Shown here in pieces: positions 32,347 to 39,863 of a stretch of 61,534 nucleotides of DNA (position 1 is the stretch's first letter; each line of letters starts with the position of its first letter). Under the pieces are notes generated by a model, which was given only the letters and a program-made list of their open reading frames with translations, was not told where the DNA came from and did no database searches. This stretch comes from Bacteroidales bacterium (GTDB taxonomy: Bacteria > Bacteroidota > Bacteroidia > Bacteroidales > UBA932): the NCBI GenBank assembly GCA_017558775.1, contig JAFYTP010000003.1, positions 1-61,534 of the forward strand. Direction: 5' to 3'. Position numbers and translations under genes: made by a program.

Positions 32347-33963
32347 TTAGAATGACCATTGGGCGCGGAGGCTCACACCCTTGAACGCGGGCTGCCAGCG
32401 GCAGACACCGCCCGAGCACACCATACCCTCGCGGGTACGGCCCGCATTCAGGGAGATGTTCAGCGCGTTCCAGGAGTAAGCGGCTCCGATGTTATAATAA
32501 TGCACCTTGGTGTCGCCGTGATTGTACATATCACTGGCGGAAATGCTCCAGTGCGGAGCGAAGGAGAGTTCCACGAGGCCCGCCATCCAGTCGCGGGTCA
32601 GTTCCTGGGAATACAGGTACTGGAGTTCCGTGCGGAGGGAAACCGTCTTGGAGAAACGGTACAGGGCGTCGAGGACGAAGACATTCTGCGCGTCGGTACG
32701 CTTGGCGTTGCCGTGCGTCGGGGAATTCTCCTGGATGGACACGAAGAAGATCGTCTTGAACTTCCGGCTCCAGGTGCGTTCCAGGTCGATGTTGATATCC
32801 CGGTAAGCCAGGTAATGGGTTTCCCGGTCGGGCAGGGCGCAAGGGAGCGCCTCGATCCAGGAACCGCCCACGTGCAGTTTCATGCCGTATTTACCGCCGA
32901 GAACCGTTTCACGGCGGAAGGTGTAATAGAGGTCGCCCTGGAAACCGGCTTCGCCGTCGGCGTAAGTCACATAAGGGTTCAGCCCCGCCAGCATGTAGGT
33001 TTGCTGCATGCACAGGGACGGGAGATAGTTCAGCGTATTGGCCGGGGAGGGATTGGAGGCCGTCAGGAAGATGCGGTCCGTCATGTTCTCCAGCCGGCGC
33101 AGGGTCACTGCAGCAGAGAAAGATCCGACGGCATAGTTCAGTTCGATGAGCTGCGCGTTGCCGCCCTTGAGGCGGTAGGCCTGCTTCGAATGACGGAGAT
33201 GCTCCGTATAGAAATCGTTCCCCTTGCCCACATATTCGCCTTTGAGGGAGAATCCGCCGATGGAATACTGCAGCCGGCCGGACCAGGACAGCACCTGTGA
33301 AGGGACCTCGAAACCACCGGTGGAAGCAAGGAATGCGATGTTATCCTCAACCTTGGAAGTGTAGCGGTCCACGACGCTTCCTTCCAGCACGATGGAATGC
33401 TCCGACTCGCGGCCGAAAAGGGGAAGCAGGTCGAAGGACAGGTCCGCACCGGCGACTGCCGTTCCTTTCGTGGGCCAGAGGCCGTACTTGGGCATACCGC
33501 CTAAAACCTTGAAGGAAACACCCCGGTTCGGGGTATGGAAGGTGATGCGGCCGCCCATGAGCGCGTTGTTCAAACCCAGCTCCCGGTCTTCCCAGGTGCG
33601 GAGAAGGATGCCGCTGCCCAGCTGCTCGAAGAAGGAACCCGCCGTCGCTTCCAGCCAGTCGCCGTTCCAGGCGGCGTACAGGCCGGTCAGACCGGCGCCT
33701 TTGAGCTCGGCGGGATAGCCAGCAAGCGCCTGCGGATAATATTCCGCCTGCAACCCGGCGGAGAAACCGCCCTTCGCATAGTCCAACTTGAAATAGTTAT
33801 TGGAGCCCCAAGGATGCTCGGGACTGCCGATGACGCTGTCGTCCAGATAATAGATGGAGTTCGACTCCAAGCTCCCGGTGACACTGCCTTTATCCTGCGC
33901 CATCAAGGCGGAAGGGAGACATCCTGCGCACAGCAGGAGTGCGACGATTACTTGCCGGCGCAT
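32347..33963 (-). CDS. DUF6029 family outer-membrane beta-barrel protein
   Basis: 538 residues with a signal peptide (LPSALMAQ). Alternating amphipathic strands through the whole length (for example FSAGLQAEYYPQ, ISFKVLGG-type segments, VSLRTELQYLYSQ) and a C-terminal Phe (LRAQWSF) are typical of an outer-membrane barrel. The N-terminal GSVTGSLESNSIYYLDD and LELGLNNALMGG-like segments match DUF6029 proteins. It overlaps tlpA by 16 bases. Function unknown; the family is regularly adjacent to Omp28/TlpA lipoproteins. Confidence 0.8.
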   Translation of the reverse strand: MRRQVIVALLLCAGCLPSALMAQDKGSVTGSLESNSIYYLDDSVIGSPEHPWGSNNYFKLDYAKGGFSAGLQAEYYPQALAGYPAELKGAGLTGLYAAWNGDWLEATAGSFFEQLGSGILLRTWEDRELGLNNALMGGRITFHTPNRGVSFKVLGGMPKYGLWPTKGTAVAGADLSFDLLPLFGRESEHSIVLEGSVVDRYTSKVEDNIAFLASTGGFEVPSQVLSWSGRLQYSIGGFSLKGEYVGKGNDFYTEHLRHSKQAYRLKGGNAQLIELNYAVGSFSAAVTLRRLENMTDRIFLTASNPSPANTLNYLPSLCMQQTYMLAGLNPYVTYADGEAGFQGDLYYTFRRETVLGGKYGMKLHVGGSWIEALPCALPDRETHYLAYRDINIDLERTWSRKFKTIFFVSIQENSPTHGNAKRTDAQNVFVLDALYRFSKTVSLRTELQYLYSQELTRDWMAGLVELSFAPHWSISASDMYNHGDTKVHYYNIGAAYSWNALNISLNAGRTREGMVCSGGVCRWQPAFKGVSLRAQWSF

Positions 33964-34439
33964 TTCTTCACCTGAGCGAGCAGTTCCTGTTCATCTCCGG
34001 GACGGTAACCGATGTGCGTCCAGAAGAGCTTTCCGTTCTTGTCATAGACGAACACCTGGGGCACGGAACTCACGTTCAGGGCCCGGCGGAGGTCCGCATT
34101 GACATCGAACAAGGCGGTGATCCCGTCCCAATCCCGGCCCTGGGCCATCGCGACGGCGCGTTTCATAGAGCGGCTGTCGTCCATGGACACGGCATAGATG
34201 CGGAGCGGGAAGGAGGCGTCCCAGTCGGGGAATTCCTCGGCGAGGGTGTCGAGTTCCTTCAGGCAGGGCTTGCAGGTGGTCATCCAGATGCTGATGACGA
34301 AGGGGGTCTTGCCGTCCGCCAGGGAAGCGGTCGTGACGGGCTTGCCGGCACCGTCCTGCAGGGTTACCGAAGGGATCTGCTGGCCGGAGGCAACGAGGGC
34401 CGCCAGACAGAGAAAAAAGCACACTACTAACTTTTTCAT
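33948..34439 (-). CDS. TlpA-family thiol:disulfide oxidoreductase
   Basis: 163 residues from MKKLVVCFFLCLAALVASGQ, a cleavable signal peptide. A compact thioredoxin fold with FVISIWMTTCKPCLKEL as the active site (CKPC) and the cis-Pro loop NVSSVPQVFVYDKNGK. It probably supplies reducing power to the CxxC-bearing Omp28 lipoproteins in the same operon. The ATG follows the -7 element by only five bases, so the mRNA may be nearly leaderless. Confidence 0.92.
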   Translation of the reverse strand: MKKLVVCFFLCLAALVASGQQIPSVTLQDGAGKPVTTASLADGKTPFVISIWMTTCKPCLKELDTLAEEFPDWDASFPLRIYAVSMDDSRSMKRAVAMAQGRDWDGITALFDVNADLRRALNVSSVPQVFVYDKNGKLFWTHIGYRPGDEQELLAQVKKCAGK

Positions 34440-34444
34440 ATCTA

Positions 34445-34475
34445 CAAATATACAATTTCCCTGCGAGGAATGCAA
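34445..34475 (-). promoter_or_regulatory. Promoter of the tlpA-DUF6029-Omp28 operon
   Basis: On the minus strand TTG (34475-34473), a 20-base spacer and TATATTTG (34452-34445). The predicted start is within a base or two of the ATG at 34439. The element lies in the space after lnt. Confidence 0.7.
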
Positions 34476-34476
34476 G

Positions 34477-36099
34477 CTATTTGCGCCGAATCAGCGCCGC
34501 CGCCAGGAGAAGGACGAACAGGAAAACGGAAATCCGTCCGACAATATCCCCCGCCCGGACAAAGAAAGTCTCCTCGCCGGAAAGGTTCACCCGACCCTTC
34601 AGGATGGCCGGTTCCCACCAGGTCGTCCGCTGCAGGATCCGTCCTTTTTGGTCGATGAAAGCCGAGATACCGGTATTCGCGCAGCGGGCGATATCCCGGC
34701 GCGTTTCGATGGCCCTCAAGCGGGCGTAGTTCAGATGCTGCTTGTAACCGGGAGTATCGCCCCACCAAGCGTCGTTGGTGATAACAGCCAAGAGTTTGGC
34801 GCCCTTGCGGACATACTTCGCGCAGTGCTCGCCATAGACGGATTCATAGCACACGGCGCAGCCGATGGGCACATCCTGATTGAAAACAAGGTTGGAAACT
34901 TCCTTCTGTCCCACGTTACGACCCGAGACGCCGCCCAGCAGCTTATCATCTATCGGGGCCAGCACGGAAGGATACGGAAGCATTTCCACGCCGGGAACCA
35001 GCTTGGACTTCTGGTAGATTCCATACCGTCCCAAAGTGTCCATGATGAGGGCCGAGTTATGCGTCTCATACCACGTACCATCCCCAAACTGCCGCGCATT
35101 GGCCGAAGGCCGCTCTTTCTGATCATAAATCGACAGCGAAGACGCTCCGAACAGGATTTCACCCCGCGGATGCTCCTGCAGGAAAGACCGGAAACGCCGG
35201 AACGTCCGGCTGGAAGGCACATCGTTGCAAAGGATGTCGGAAGTGAAAGTCTCGGGGGCCAGCAGCAGGACAGCGGACGAATCTTCCGGATTTCCCTTCT
35301 CCATCTCCTTCAGCCCCTGCGCGAACAGGTCCAGCAGCACGGCATTCTGCTCGTCCTGCGTGAGTCCGCCAAACTTGTGATACGGGTCGAAATCGGGCTG
35401 TGCGATAACCACCGGGACGCTCGCCTCGGAAACCTCCGTCCGGTTCCAAAGCACCCAAGACCACACCATCGGCCCGAACAGGACGAGGACCGTCCCCACG
35501 ACTGCGGCGACGCGCGCCTTCCCGTTCCACCGGGCGGAGAACCGTCCGTCGGAAAGCGCCACCATCAGTCCGAAAATAGAAAGGGACGAAGCCCATACCC
35601 ACAGCGAGCCGCCCAGCGCGCCCGTATATTCATACCATTGGACCAAGGCCGATGTCCCGGCGAAAGCGTTTCCCAGCACCAGCCAGGGCCAGGAAATCTG
35701 GGCGACCGTCAGGTAATATTTCTCCCAGGCGATCCACGCGGCCGCGAGGAACAGATACGGGACCGATCCGCCCTGCTTCATCCGCCGTTTCACCCAGCGG
35801 AACAGCCCGAAAACGAGCGACATCTGCACCGCGTTGGCCAGGATGGCGAAAATGCCGCCCCCGACCGTCGCGTTGCACACCCAGAACGTCGTCACCGCGT
35901 TCCACGCCACGAACGTTCCGTAATGCCACCACCAGAAATGCTTCAGCCCGTTCTCCGACGCCACACGTTCCATGCACAGCAACGGAACGAATCCCACCAG
36001 CGCGAGCCAGCCGCACCCTTCCACCAGGAAAGGCAAGCTCATCAGCAGCACGAACAGCGCCGCCAACAACAGCATCACAACGGATCGACTTATCTTCAT
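34477..36099 (-). CDS. lnt: Apolipoprotein N-acyltransferase
   Basis: 540 residues. Adds the third acyl chain to lipoproteins at the inner membrane. The N-terminal ~190 residues have six or so membrane helices, followed by a periplasmic nitrilase-like domain with the Glu-Lys-Cys triad in LLAPETFTSD, YQKSKLVPGVEMLP and GCAVCYESVYG, and a last membrane helix (ISVFLFVLLLAAALI). Length is normal. The ATG is seven bases after a TAnnTTTG element. Confidence 0.95.
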   Translation of the reverse strand: MKISRSVVMLLLAALFVLLMSLPFLVEGCGWLALVGFVPLLCMERVASENGLKHFWWWHYGTFVAWNAVTTFWVCNATVGGGIFAILANAVQMSLVFGLFRWVKRRMKQGGSVPYLFLAAAWIAWEKYYLTVAQISWPWLVLGNAFAGTSALVQWYEYTGALGGSLWVWASSLSIFGLMVALSDGRFSARWNGKARVAAVVGTVLVLFGPMVWSWVLWNRTEVSEASVPVVIAQPDFDPYHKFGGLTQDEQNAVLLDLFAQGLKEMEKGNPEDSSAVLLLAPETFTSDILCNDVPSSRTFRRFRSFLQEHPRGEILFGASSLSIYDQKERPSANARQFGDGTWYETHNSALIMDTLGRYGIYQKSKLVPGVEMLPYPSVLAPIDDKLLGGVSGRNVGQKEVSNLVFNQDVPIGCAVCYESVYGEHCAKYVRKGAKLLAVITNDAWWGDTPGYKQHLNYARLRAIETRRDIARCANTGISAFIDQKGRILQRTTWWEPAILKGRVNLSGEETFFVRAGDIVGRISVFLFVLLLAAALIRRK

Positions 36100-36106
36100 A
36101 ATAACA

Positions 36107-36138
36107 CAAAGTTAAATCCTTTCCGCCGGAATTGCAAA
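36107..36138 (-). promoter_or_regulatory. lnt promoter
   Basis: Minus strand TTTG (36138-36135), a 20-base spacer and TAACTTTG (36114-36107). The start would be near 36100, directly at the ATG. It lies between the stop of the TPR regulator and lnt. Confidence 0.7.
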
Positions 36139-36139
36139 C

Positions 36140-37753
36140 TCACCGCACGAGGTCCAGATAGCGCCGGGCGCGGGCGGCGGGAAGCCGTTTGATCCGCTCC
36201 AGCAGGCGGTTCTTCCAACAATAAACCGTGCTTTCTTTCTCCGTCCCCATCAGAACCGAGATGAGCGGAGCGTCATAGCCGATGACCAGATAGCAGAAAA
36301 GCAGGATGTCTTTCTCCTTGAGGGAAGGTATGTCCTTCCGGAGACCGGAAATCGGGTGCCCCAGATGCTCTTCGATATAATCTTGAAGACGGAGGATACC
36401 CTTCTCGTCACCATCGATCTCTTTCAGAATGTCGCTGACGCGCTTGAAAAGGACGGATTCCGTCTGCGTCTGGGTCTCGGCAAAGCACTTGTCCTCGAAC
36501 AGGCGGCCCAGCCGCTTGTATCCGTCCCGCAGCATGAACAGATACTCCGAACGGATGTCCTCCAGCTCCTGTTCCCGGGTCCGGACCGTGTGCGAGAGCG
36601 AATGGATCTTGTTCAGGTGCCGATGTTCGGCTTCGGACAGTTTCCGGGTCATCCGCTCCGACTCCTCCAGGGCGCGGCGGACGGTGACCAGCCGGTCCCT
36701 CGCCTTCTGCCACAGGAGGAAAGCCGTCATCGACAGTAACAGGAGCAGCAGGATGCCCACGGCGAGGACAGCCCTTCTCCGGTCCAGTTCCCGGGCGGCC
36801 TTCAGCCGCTCCCCTTCCGCCACCGCCTCCAGATAATCCCGCTGCGACCGGCTCACCGCTTCGGAAGTCTGACCCCGGAGGACAATGTCCTGATTGGTCG
36901 TGCTTTCCTCCAGCAGCGGAAGCGCATCCCGGGTGTTCCCTTCCAGGCAATACACTTCGTATCGGCGGTAATTCAACTGGTTGAAACCTTCTGGATGTCT
37001 CTGCTCCACGCTGTCCCACAGGCGGAGCGCCTCCGCTTTCCGCCCTTCCAGATACAGGGCGTATCCCCAGTCGCACAGTTTATCATCCGAGAGCGGAAAT
37101 CCCATGGCGGCAAGTTCCTCGAAACAATGGATGGCCTTGGCGGCGTCTTCCTCGGGCGAATTCAAGGCATATGTAGCCGTGACATTCATGCACGGAGCAT
37201 AAAGCATCCGGTCCCTGATCGCAATGGGGGTAACCTGGTCCAGAATGGCGCCGGCTTTGTCCCACTCCCGGTCATTGATGAACGCGAGGACGAGCCGGAG
37301 CGCCGTCTCCGCCTGGTACAGGGTGTCGTTCCCCGCGCCGAAAGCGTCCATCGCCCGACGCAGATAGACCGTATCCTCCCGGATGTTGAAGGTATGGTTA
37401 TAAGTGTCCGCCATCGCCCGGCAGATCAGGCCCTCCAGATGATGGTCGCCGGAAAGCCGGGTCTGTTCCAATCCCTTCTCGAAGGAAACGATGGCCTTGT
37501 CGTAATCGCCGCGGGAGAAAGAAATGAAGCCCCACTGGTACCACAATCTTCCCTTGGTAAAAGCATCACCTTTCTCGGGGAAATACGCCAGGGCGGGAGC
37601 CAGCAGTTCAGCGTCGATGGAATCAATTCCCGCCTCATACAGGCGGATGACCGTATCCAAAGAATGGTATGCTCGTTTCCGGAGCGATTCGCGATGGCCG
37701 CAAGAGACAGCCAGGAACAGGCAGATTATCAGAATATATTTTATTCGAATCAT
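36140..37753 (-). CDS. Membrane-spanning TPR protein with C-terminal HTH (putative regulator)
   Basis: 537 residues. A lipobox-like AVSC (Cys18) ends the signal region. TPR helices run to ~325, then a single membrane helix (~328-350, VLAVGILLLLLLSMTAFLLW), a coiled coil (~351-410) and a C-terminal helix-turn-helix-like region near 480-530 (LKEKDILLFCYLVIGYD, then STVYCWKNRLLERI). This is the layout of Bacteroidota one-component sensors with a periplasmic TPR input and a cytoplasmic LuxR-like output. A TACCTTTG -7 element lies on the minus strand at 37788-37781. Confidence 0.72.
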   Translation of the reverse strand: MIRIKYILIICLFLAVSCGHRESLRKRAYHSLDTVIRLYEAGIDSIDAELLAPALAYFPEKGDAFTKGRLWYQWGFISFSRGDYDKAIVSFEKGLEQTRLSGDHHLEGLICRAMADTYNHTFNIREDTVYLRRAMDAFGAGNDTLYQAETALRLVLAFINDREWDKAGAILDQVTPIAIRDRMLYAPCMNVTATYALNSPEEDAAKAIHCFEELAAMGFPLSDDKLCDWGYALYLEGRKAEALRLWDSVEQRHPEGFNQLNYRRYEVYCLEGNTRDALPLLEESTTNQDIVLRGQTSEAVSRSQRDYLEAVAEGERLKAARELDRRRAVLAVGILLLLLLSMTAFLLWQKARDRLVTVRRALEESERMTRKLSEAEHRHLNKIHSLSHTVRTREQELEDIRSEYLFMLRDGYKRLGRLFEDKCFAETQTQTESVLFKRVSDILKEIDGDEKGILRLQDYIEEHLGHPISGLRKDIPSLKEKDILLFCYLVIGYDAPLISVLMGTEKESTVYCWKNRLLERIKRLPAARARRYLDLVR

Positions 37754-37836
37754 TCAGTGCTGATTGCAAAAATCCGGATGCAAAGGTAGCATCTTTTCCG
37801 GAGAATCCGGCAATAAAAAATCTTGCATTCAAACAC

Positions 37837-37859
37837 GCTGAATACAAGACACTTACGAA
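37837..37859. repeat. Motif shared with 59024-59046
   Basis: Begins GCTGAATACAAG and continues CACTTACGAA after one extra A. It aligns to 59024-59046 with two single-base gaps and one mismatch. Here it lies between the rluD-like stop and the TPR regulator promoter. It may be a remnant of a mobile element end. Confidence 0.4.
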
Positions 37860-37876
37860 CTATTTAGACACGCTTC

Positions 37877-38923
37877 CTACTTCATCGACGCGACATACGC
37901 CCGCCATTTTTCAATCAAGGCGGTCATGTCTTCGGGAAGGGGCGCTTCCAGGAAAATGCGTTCGCCGGTGCGGGGATGCGTGAAGCCGAGTGTGCGGGCG
38001 TGAAGGGCCTGCCGGGGGCAGATGGCGAAGCAGTTCTGGATGAACTGGCGGTACTTGGTGTAGATGGTGCCCTGGCGGATCTCGGAACCGCCATAGCGTT
38101 CGTCATTAAAAAGGGGGTGGCCGATGGAGGCCATGTGGACACGGATCTGATGCGTGCGTCCGGTCTCCAGGCGGCACTCTACCACGGTAATGAAGCCGAA
38201 GCGCTCCAGGACCTTCCAGTGGGTGACGGCCCATTTCCCCTTCTCCGGATCGTCATAGACGCGGAAACGGAGGCGGTCGTTCGGGTCTCGGCCGATGGTG
38301 CCTTCGATGGTGCCCTCGTCCTCAGCGATGTTGCCCCAGACGACAGCGGTGTACACGCGGTCGATGGAATGGACAAAGAACTGGTCGGCGAGGTGCGCCT
38401 GCGCCGTAGGATTCTTGGCGACGACGAGCAGGCCGCTCGTGTCCTTGTCGATCCGGTGCACCAGCACGCCCATCCGCTCGTCTTCGGCATCCGGCCCCTG
38501 GGACAGCCCCAGATAGAAGGCCAATGCGTTCACGAGCGTTCCGGTGTAGTTCCCGTGCCCCGGGTGGACCACCATGCCGGCGGGCTTGTTGATGACCATC
38601 ACGTCGTCATCCTCGTAGGCGATATCCAGCGGAATGTTCTCCGGAAGGATCTCCACCCCGCGCCGCTGGTACGGCATCACGAACTTGATGACGTCGCAGG
38701 GGCGGATGATGGTGTTGGCCTTCGCAGGCTTGTCATTGACAAGGACATAGCCCAGTTTGATGGCCTGCTGGACACGGTTCCGGGAGGTGTCCTCCTGATG
38801 GGTGGTGATGAATTTGTCTACACGGAGAGGCGCCTGGCCCTTGTCGGCCACCAGGCGGAAATGTTCGAACATTTCCTGCTCGTCCTCCTGCGGGAGAAGG
38901 GTCTCTTCGTCGAGGGGAGACAT
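37877..38923 (-). CDS. RluA/RluD-family 23S rRNA pseudouridine synthase
   Basis: 348 residues. An S4 RNA-binding domain (RVDKFITTHQEDTSRNRVQQAI) precedes a pseudouridine synthase domain with the catalytic Asp in HRIDKDTSGLLVVAKN and the ETGRTHQIRVH motif. Most like RluD by length and S4 domain; the precise target uridines are inferred. Its ATG overlaps the stop of the PASTA gene (TAATG). Confidence 0.93.
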   Translation of the reverse strand: MSPLDEETLLPQEDEQEMFEHFRLVADKGQAPLRVDKFITTHQEDTSRNRVQQAIKLGYVLVNDKPAKANTIIRPCDVIKFVMPYQRRGVEILPENIPLDIAYEDDDVMVINKPAGMVVHPGHGNYTGTLVNALAFYLGLSQGPDAEDERMGVLVHRIDKDTSGLLVVAKNPTAQAHLADQFFVHSIDRVYTAVVWGNIAEDEGTIEGTIGRDPNDRLRFRVYDDPEKGKWAVTHWKVLERFGFITVVECRLETGRTHQIRVHMASIGHPLFNDERYGGSEIRQGTIYTKYRQFIQNCFAICPRQALHARTLGFTHPRTGERIFLEAPLPEDMTALIEKWRAYVASMK

Positions 38924-39732
38924 TACTCGGAGGGAAGTTTCCCGGAATCGAGGGTTAAATACAGATTGATGGCAGAGCCGTAGGTGCGGGTCTGGTCCAA
39001 ACCGTCCTGCTGGTACACAACGGCGTTCACGGAGTCCGCATAGGTGCGGATGCCGCTGTCAAAGCGGACGCGGCCCACATTCAGATAGTGGTCGTGGAGG
39101 GCGTCCACGGCGCGGATGTATTTCATGCCGATGACACGCGGAACGGAGGTAGGCCGTTCATCGCTGGACAGACCCAGGGTCAGGTCCACGTCGGATCCGC
39201 TCACCACCAGGTCGCCGGCCCGGACGTTCCGTCCGCGGACGGTCTGCCGGAGAACGTTGTTCGTGGCGATATCCTGGGTGTAATTGAGCTTTCCGAGGGC
39301 GAGACCGCGGTTGTTCAGTTCCGCGCGGGCTTCCGTCAGGGAATAGCCGATGAGGTTCGGCATCACAACCTTGCGGGGAACGATGGAATTGATGGTCAGG
39401 AAGATGCTGCGACCCTTCTTGACGGTAGCCCCGGCCTTCGGGGCCTGGCGGTAGATCACCCCGGCTCCGAGCCTGCGGACGAACACGGAGTCCGTCACTT
39501 TCACGCTCACGTGATTGTCGCGGGCGATCCTGTGCGCCTCGGCGACCGTCATGTTGGTGAAATCGGGAACCGTAACCGTCTGATTATGCCGCGTGATGAG
39601 GCTCAGCCCACCCTGCGCCAGCAGCAGCAGTCCCACCACCAGCAGCACGGCCAGGAGAAGGTTCCGCACAATCCAGTTGGACAGCGCGCCCTTCATCTTC
39701 GCAGACGTATCTTTTGTCGCTTTCTTTGCCAT
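38923..39732 (-). CDS. PASTA-domain membrane protein
   Basis: 269 residues. A short Lys-rich cytoplasmic tail, one membrane helix (~22-45) and three periplasmic PASTA repeats: TVTVPDFTNMTVAEAHRIA, KVVMPNLIGYSLTEARAEL and TSVPRVIGMKYIRAVDAL. There is no kinase domain, unlike PknB-type PASTA proteins; Bacteroidota carry such stand-alone forms. PASTA domains bind muropeptides or divisome partners in known cases. A minus-strand TAACTTTG at 39761-39754 gives a ~15-base leader. Confidence 0.9.
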   Translation of the reverse strand: MAKKATKDTSAKMKGALSNWIVRNLLLAVLLVVGLLLLAQGGLSLITRHNQTVTVPDFTNMTVAEAHRIARDNHVSVKVTDSVFVRRLGAGVIYRQAPKAGATVKKGRSIFLTINSIVPRKVVMPNLIGYSLTEARAELNNRGLALGKLNYTQDIATNNVLRQTVRGRNVRAGDLVVSGSDVDLTLGLSSDERPTSVPRVIGMKYIRAVDALHDHYLNVGRVRFDSGIRTYADSVNAVVYQQDGLDQTRTYGSAINLYLTLDSGKLPSE

Positions 39733-39777
39733 GGCTATTATCCTTTCAACTTACAAAGTTAGCAAAAAAAACAAAAT

Positions 39778-39805
39778 AAAAGGCGGTCCCGAAAGACCGC
39801 CTTTT
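39778..39805. terminator. Bidirectional terminator
   Basis: AAAGGCGGTC pairs perfectly with GACCGCCTTT around a six-base loop. On the minus strand it is followed by TTATTTTGTTTTTTTT, making it the terminator of the Met/Gly-rich receptor gene just upstream of the PASTA promoter. Confidence 0.9.
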
Positions 39806-39810
39806 GATGA

Positions 39811-39837
39811 GATTCCGGGTCAAGCCCGGAATGACAG
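39811..39837. repeat. Intergenic hairpin repeat (ATTCCGGG type)
   Basis: ATTCCGGG-TCAAG-CCCGGAAT is a perfect 8-bp hairpin followed by GACAG. Its ends (GATTCC and GGAATGACA) are the same as those of the 27-bp repeats at 24.5 and 60.9 kb, with a different centre. Confidence 0.6.
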
Positions 39838-39863
39838 GGTGTCAAGTCCGGATGGACGTGGGG

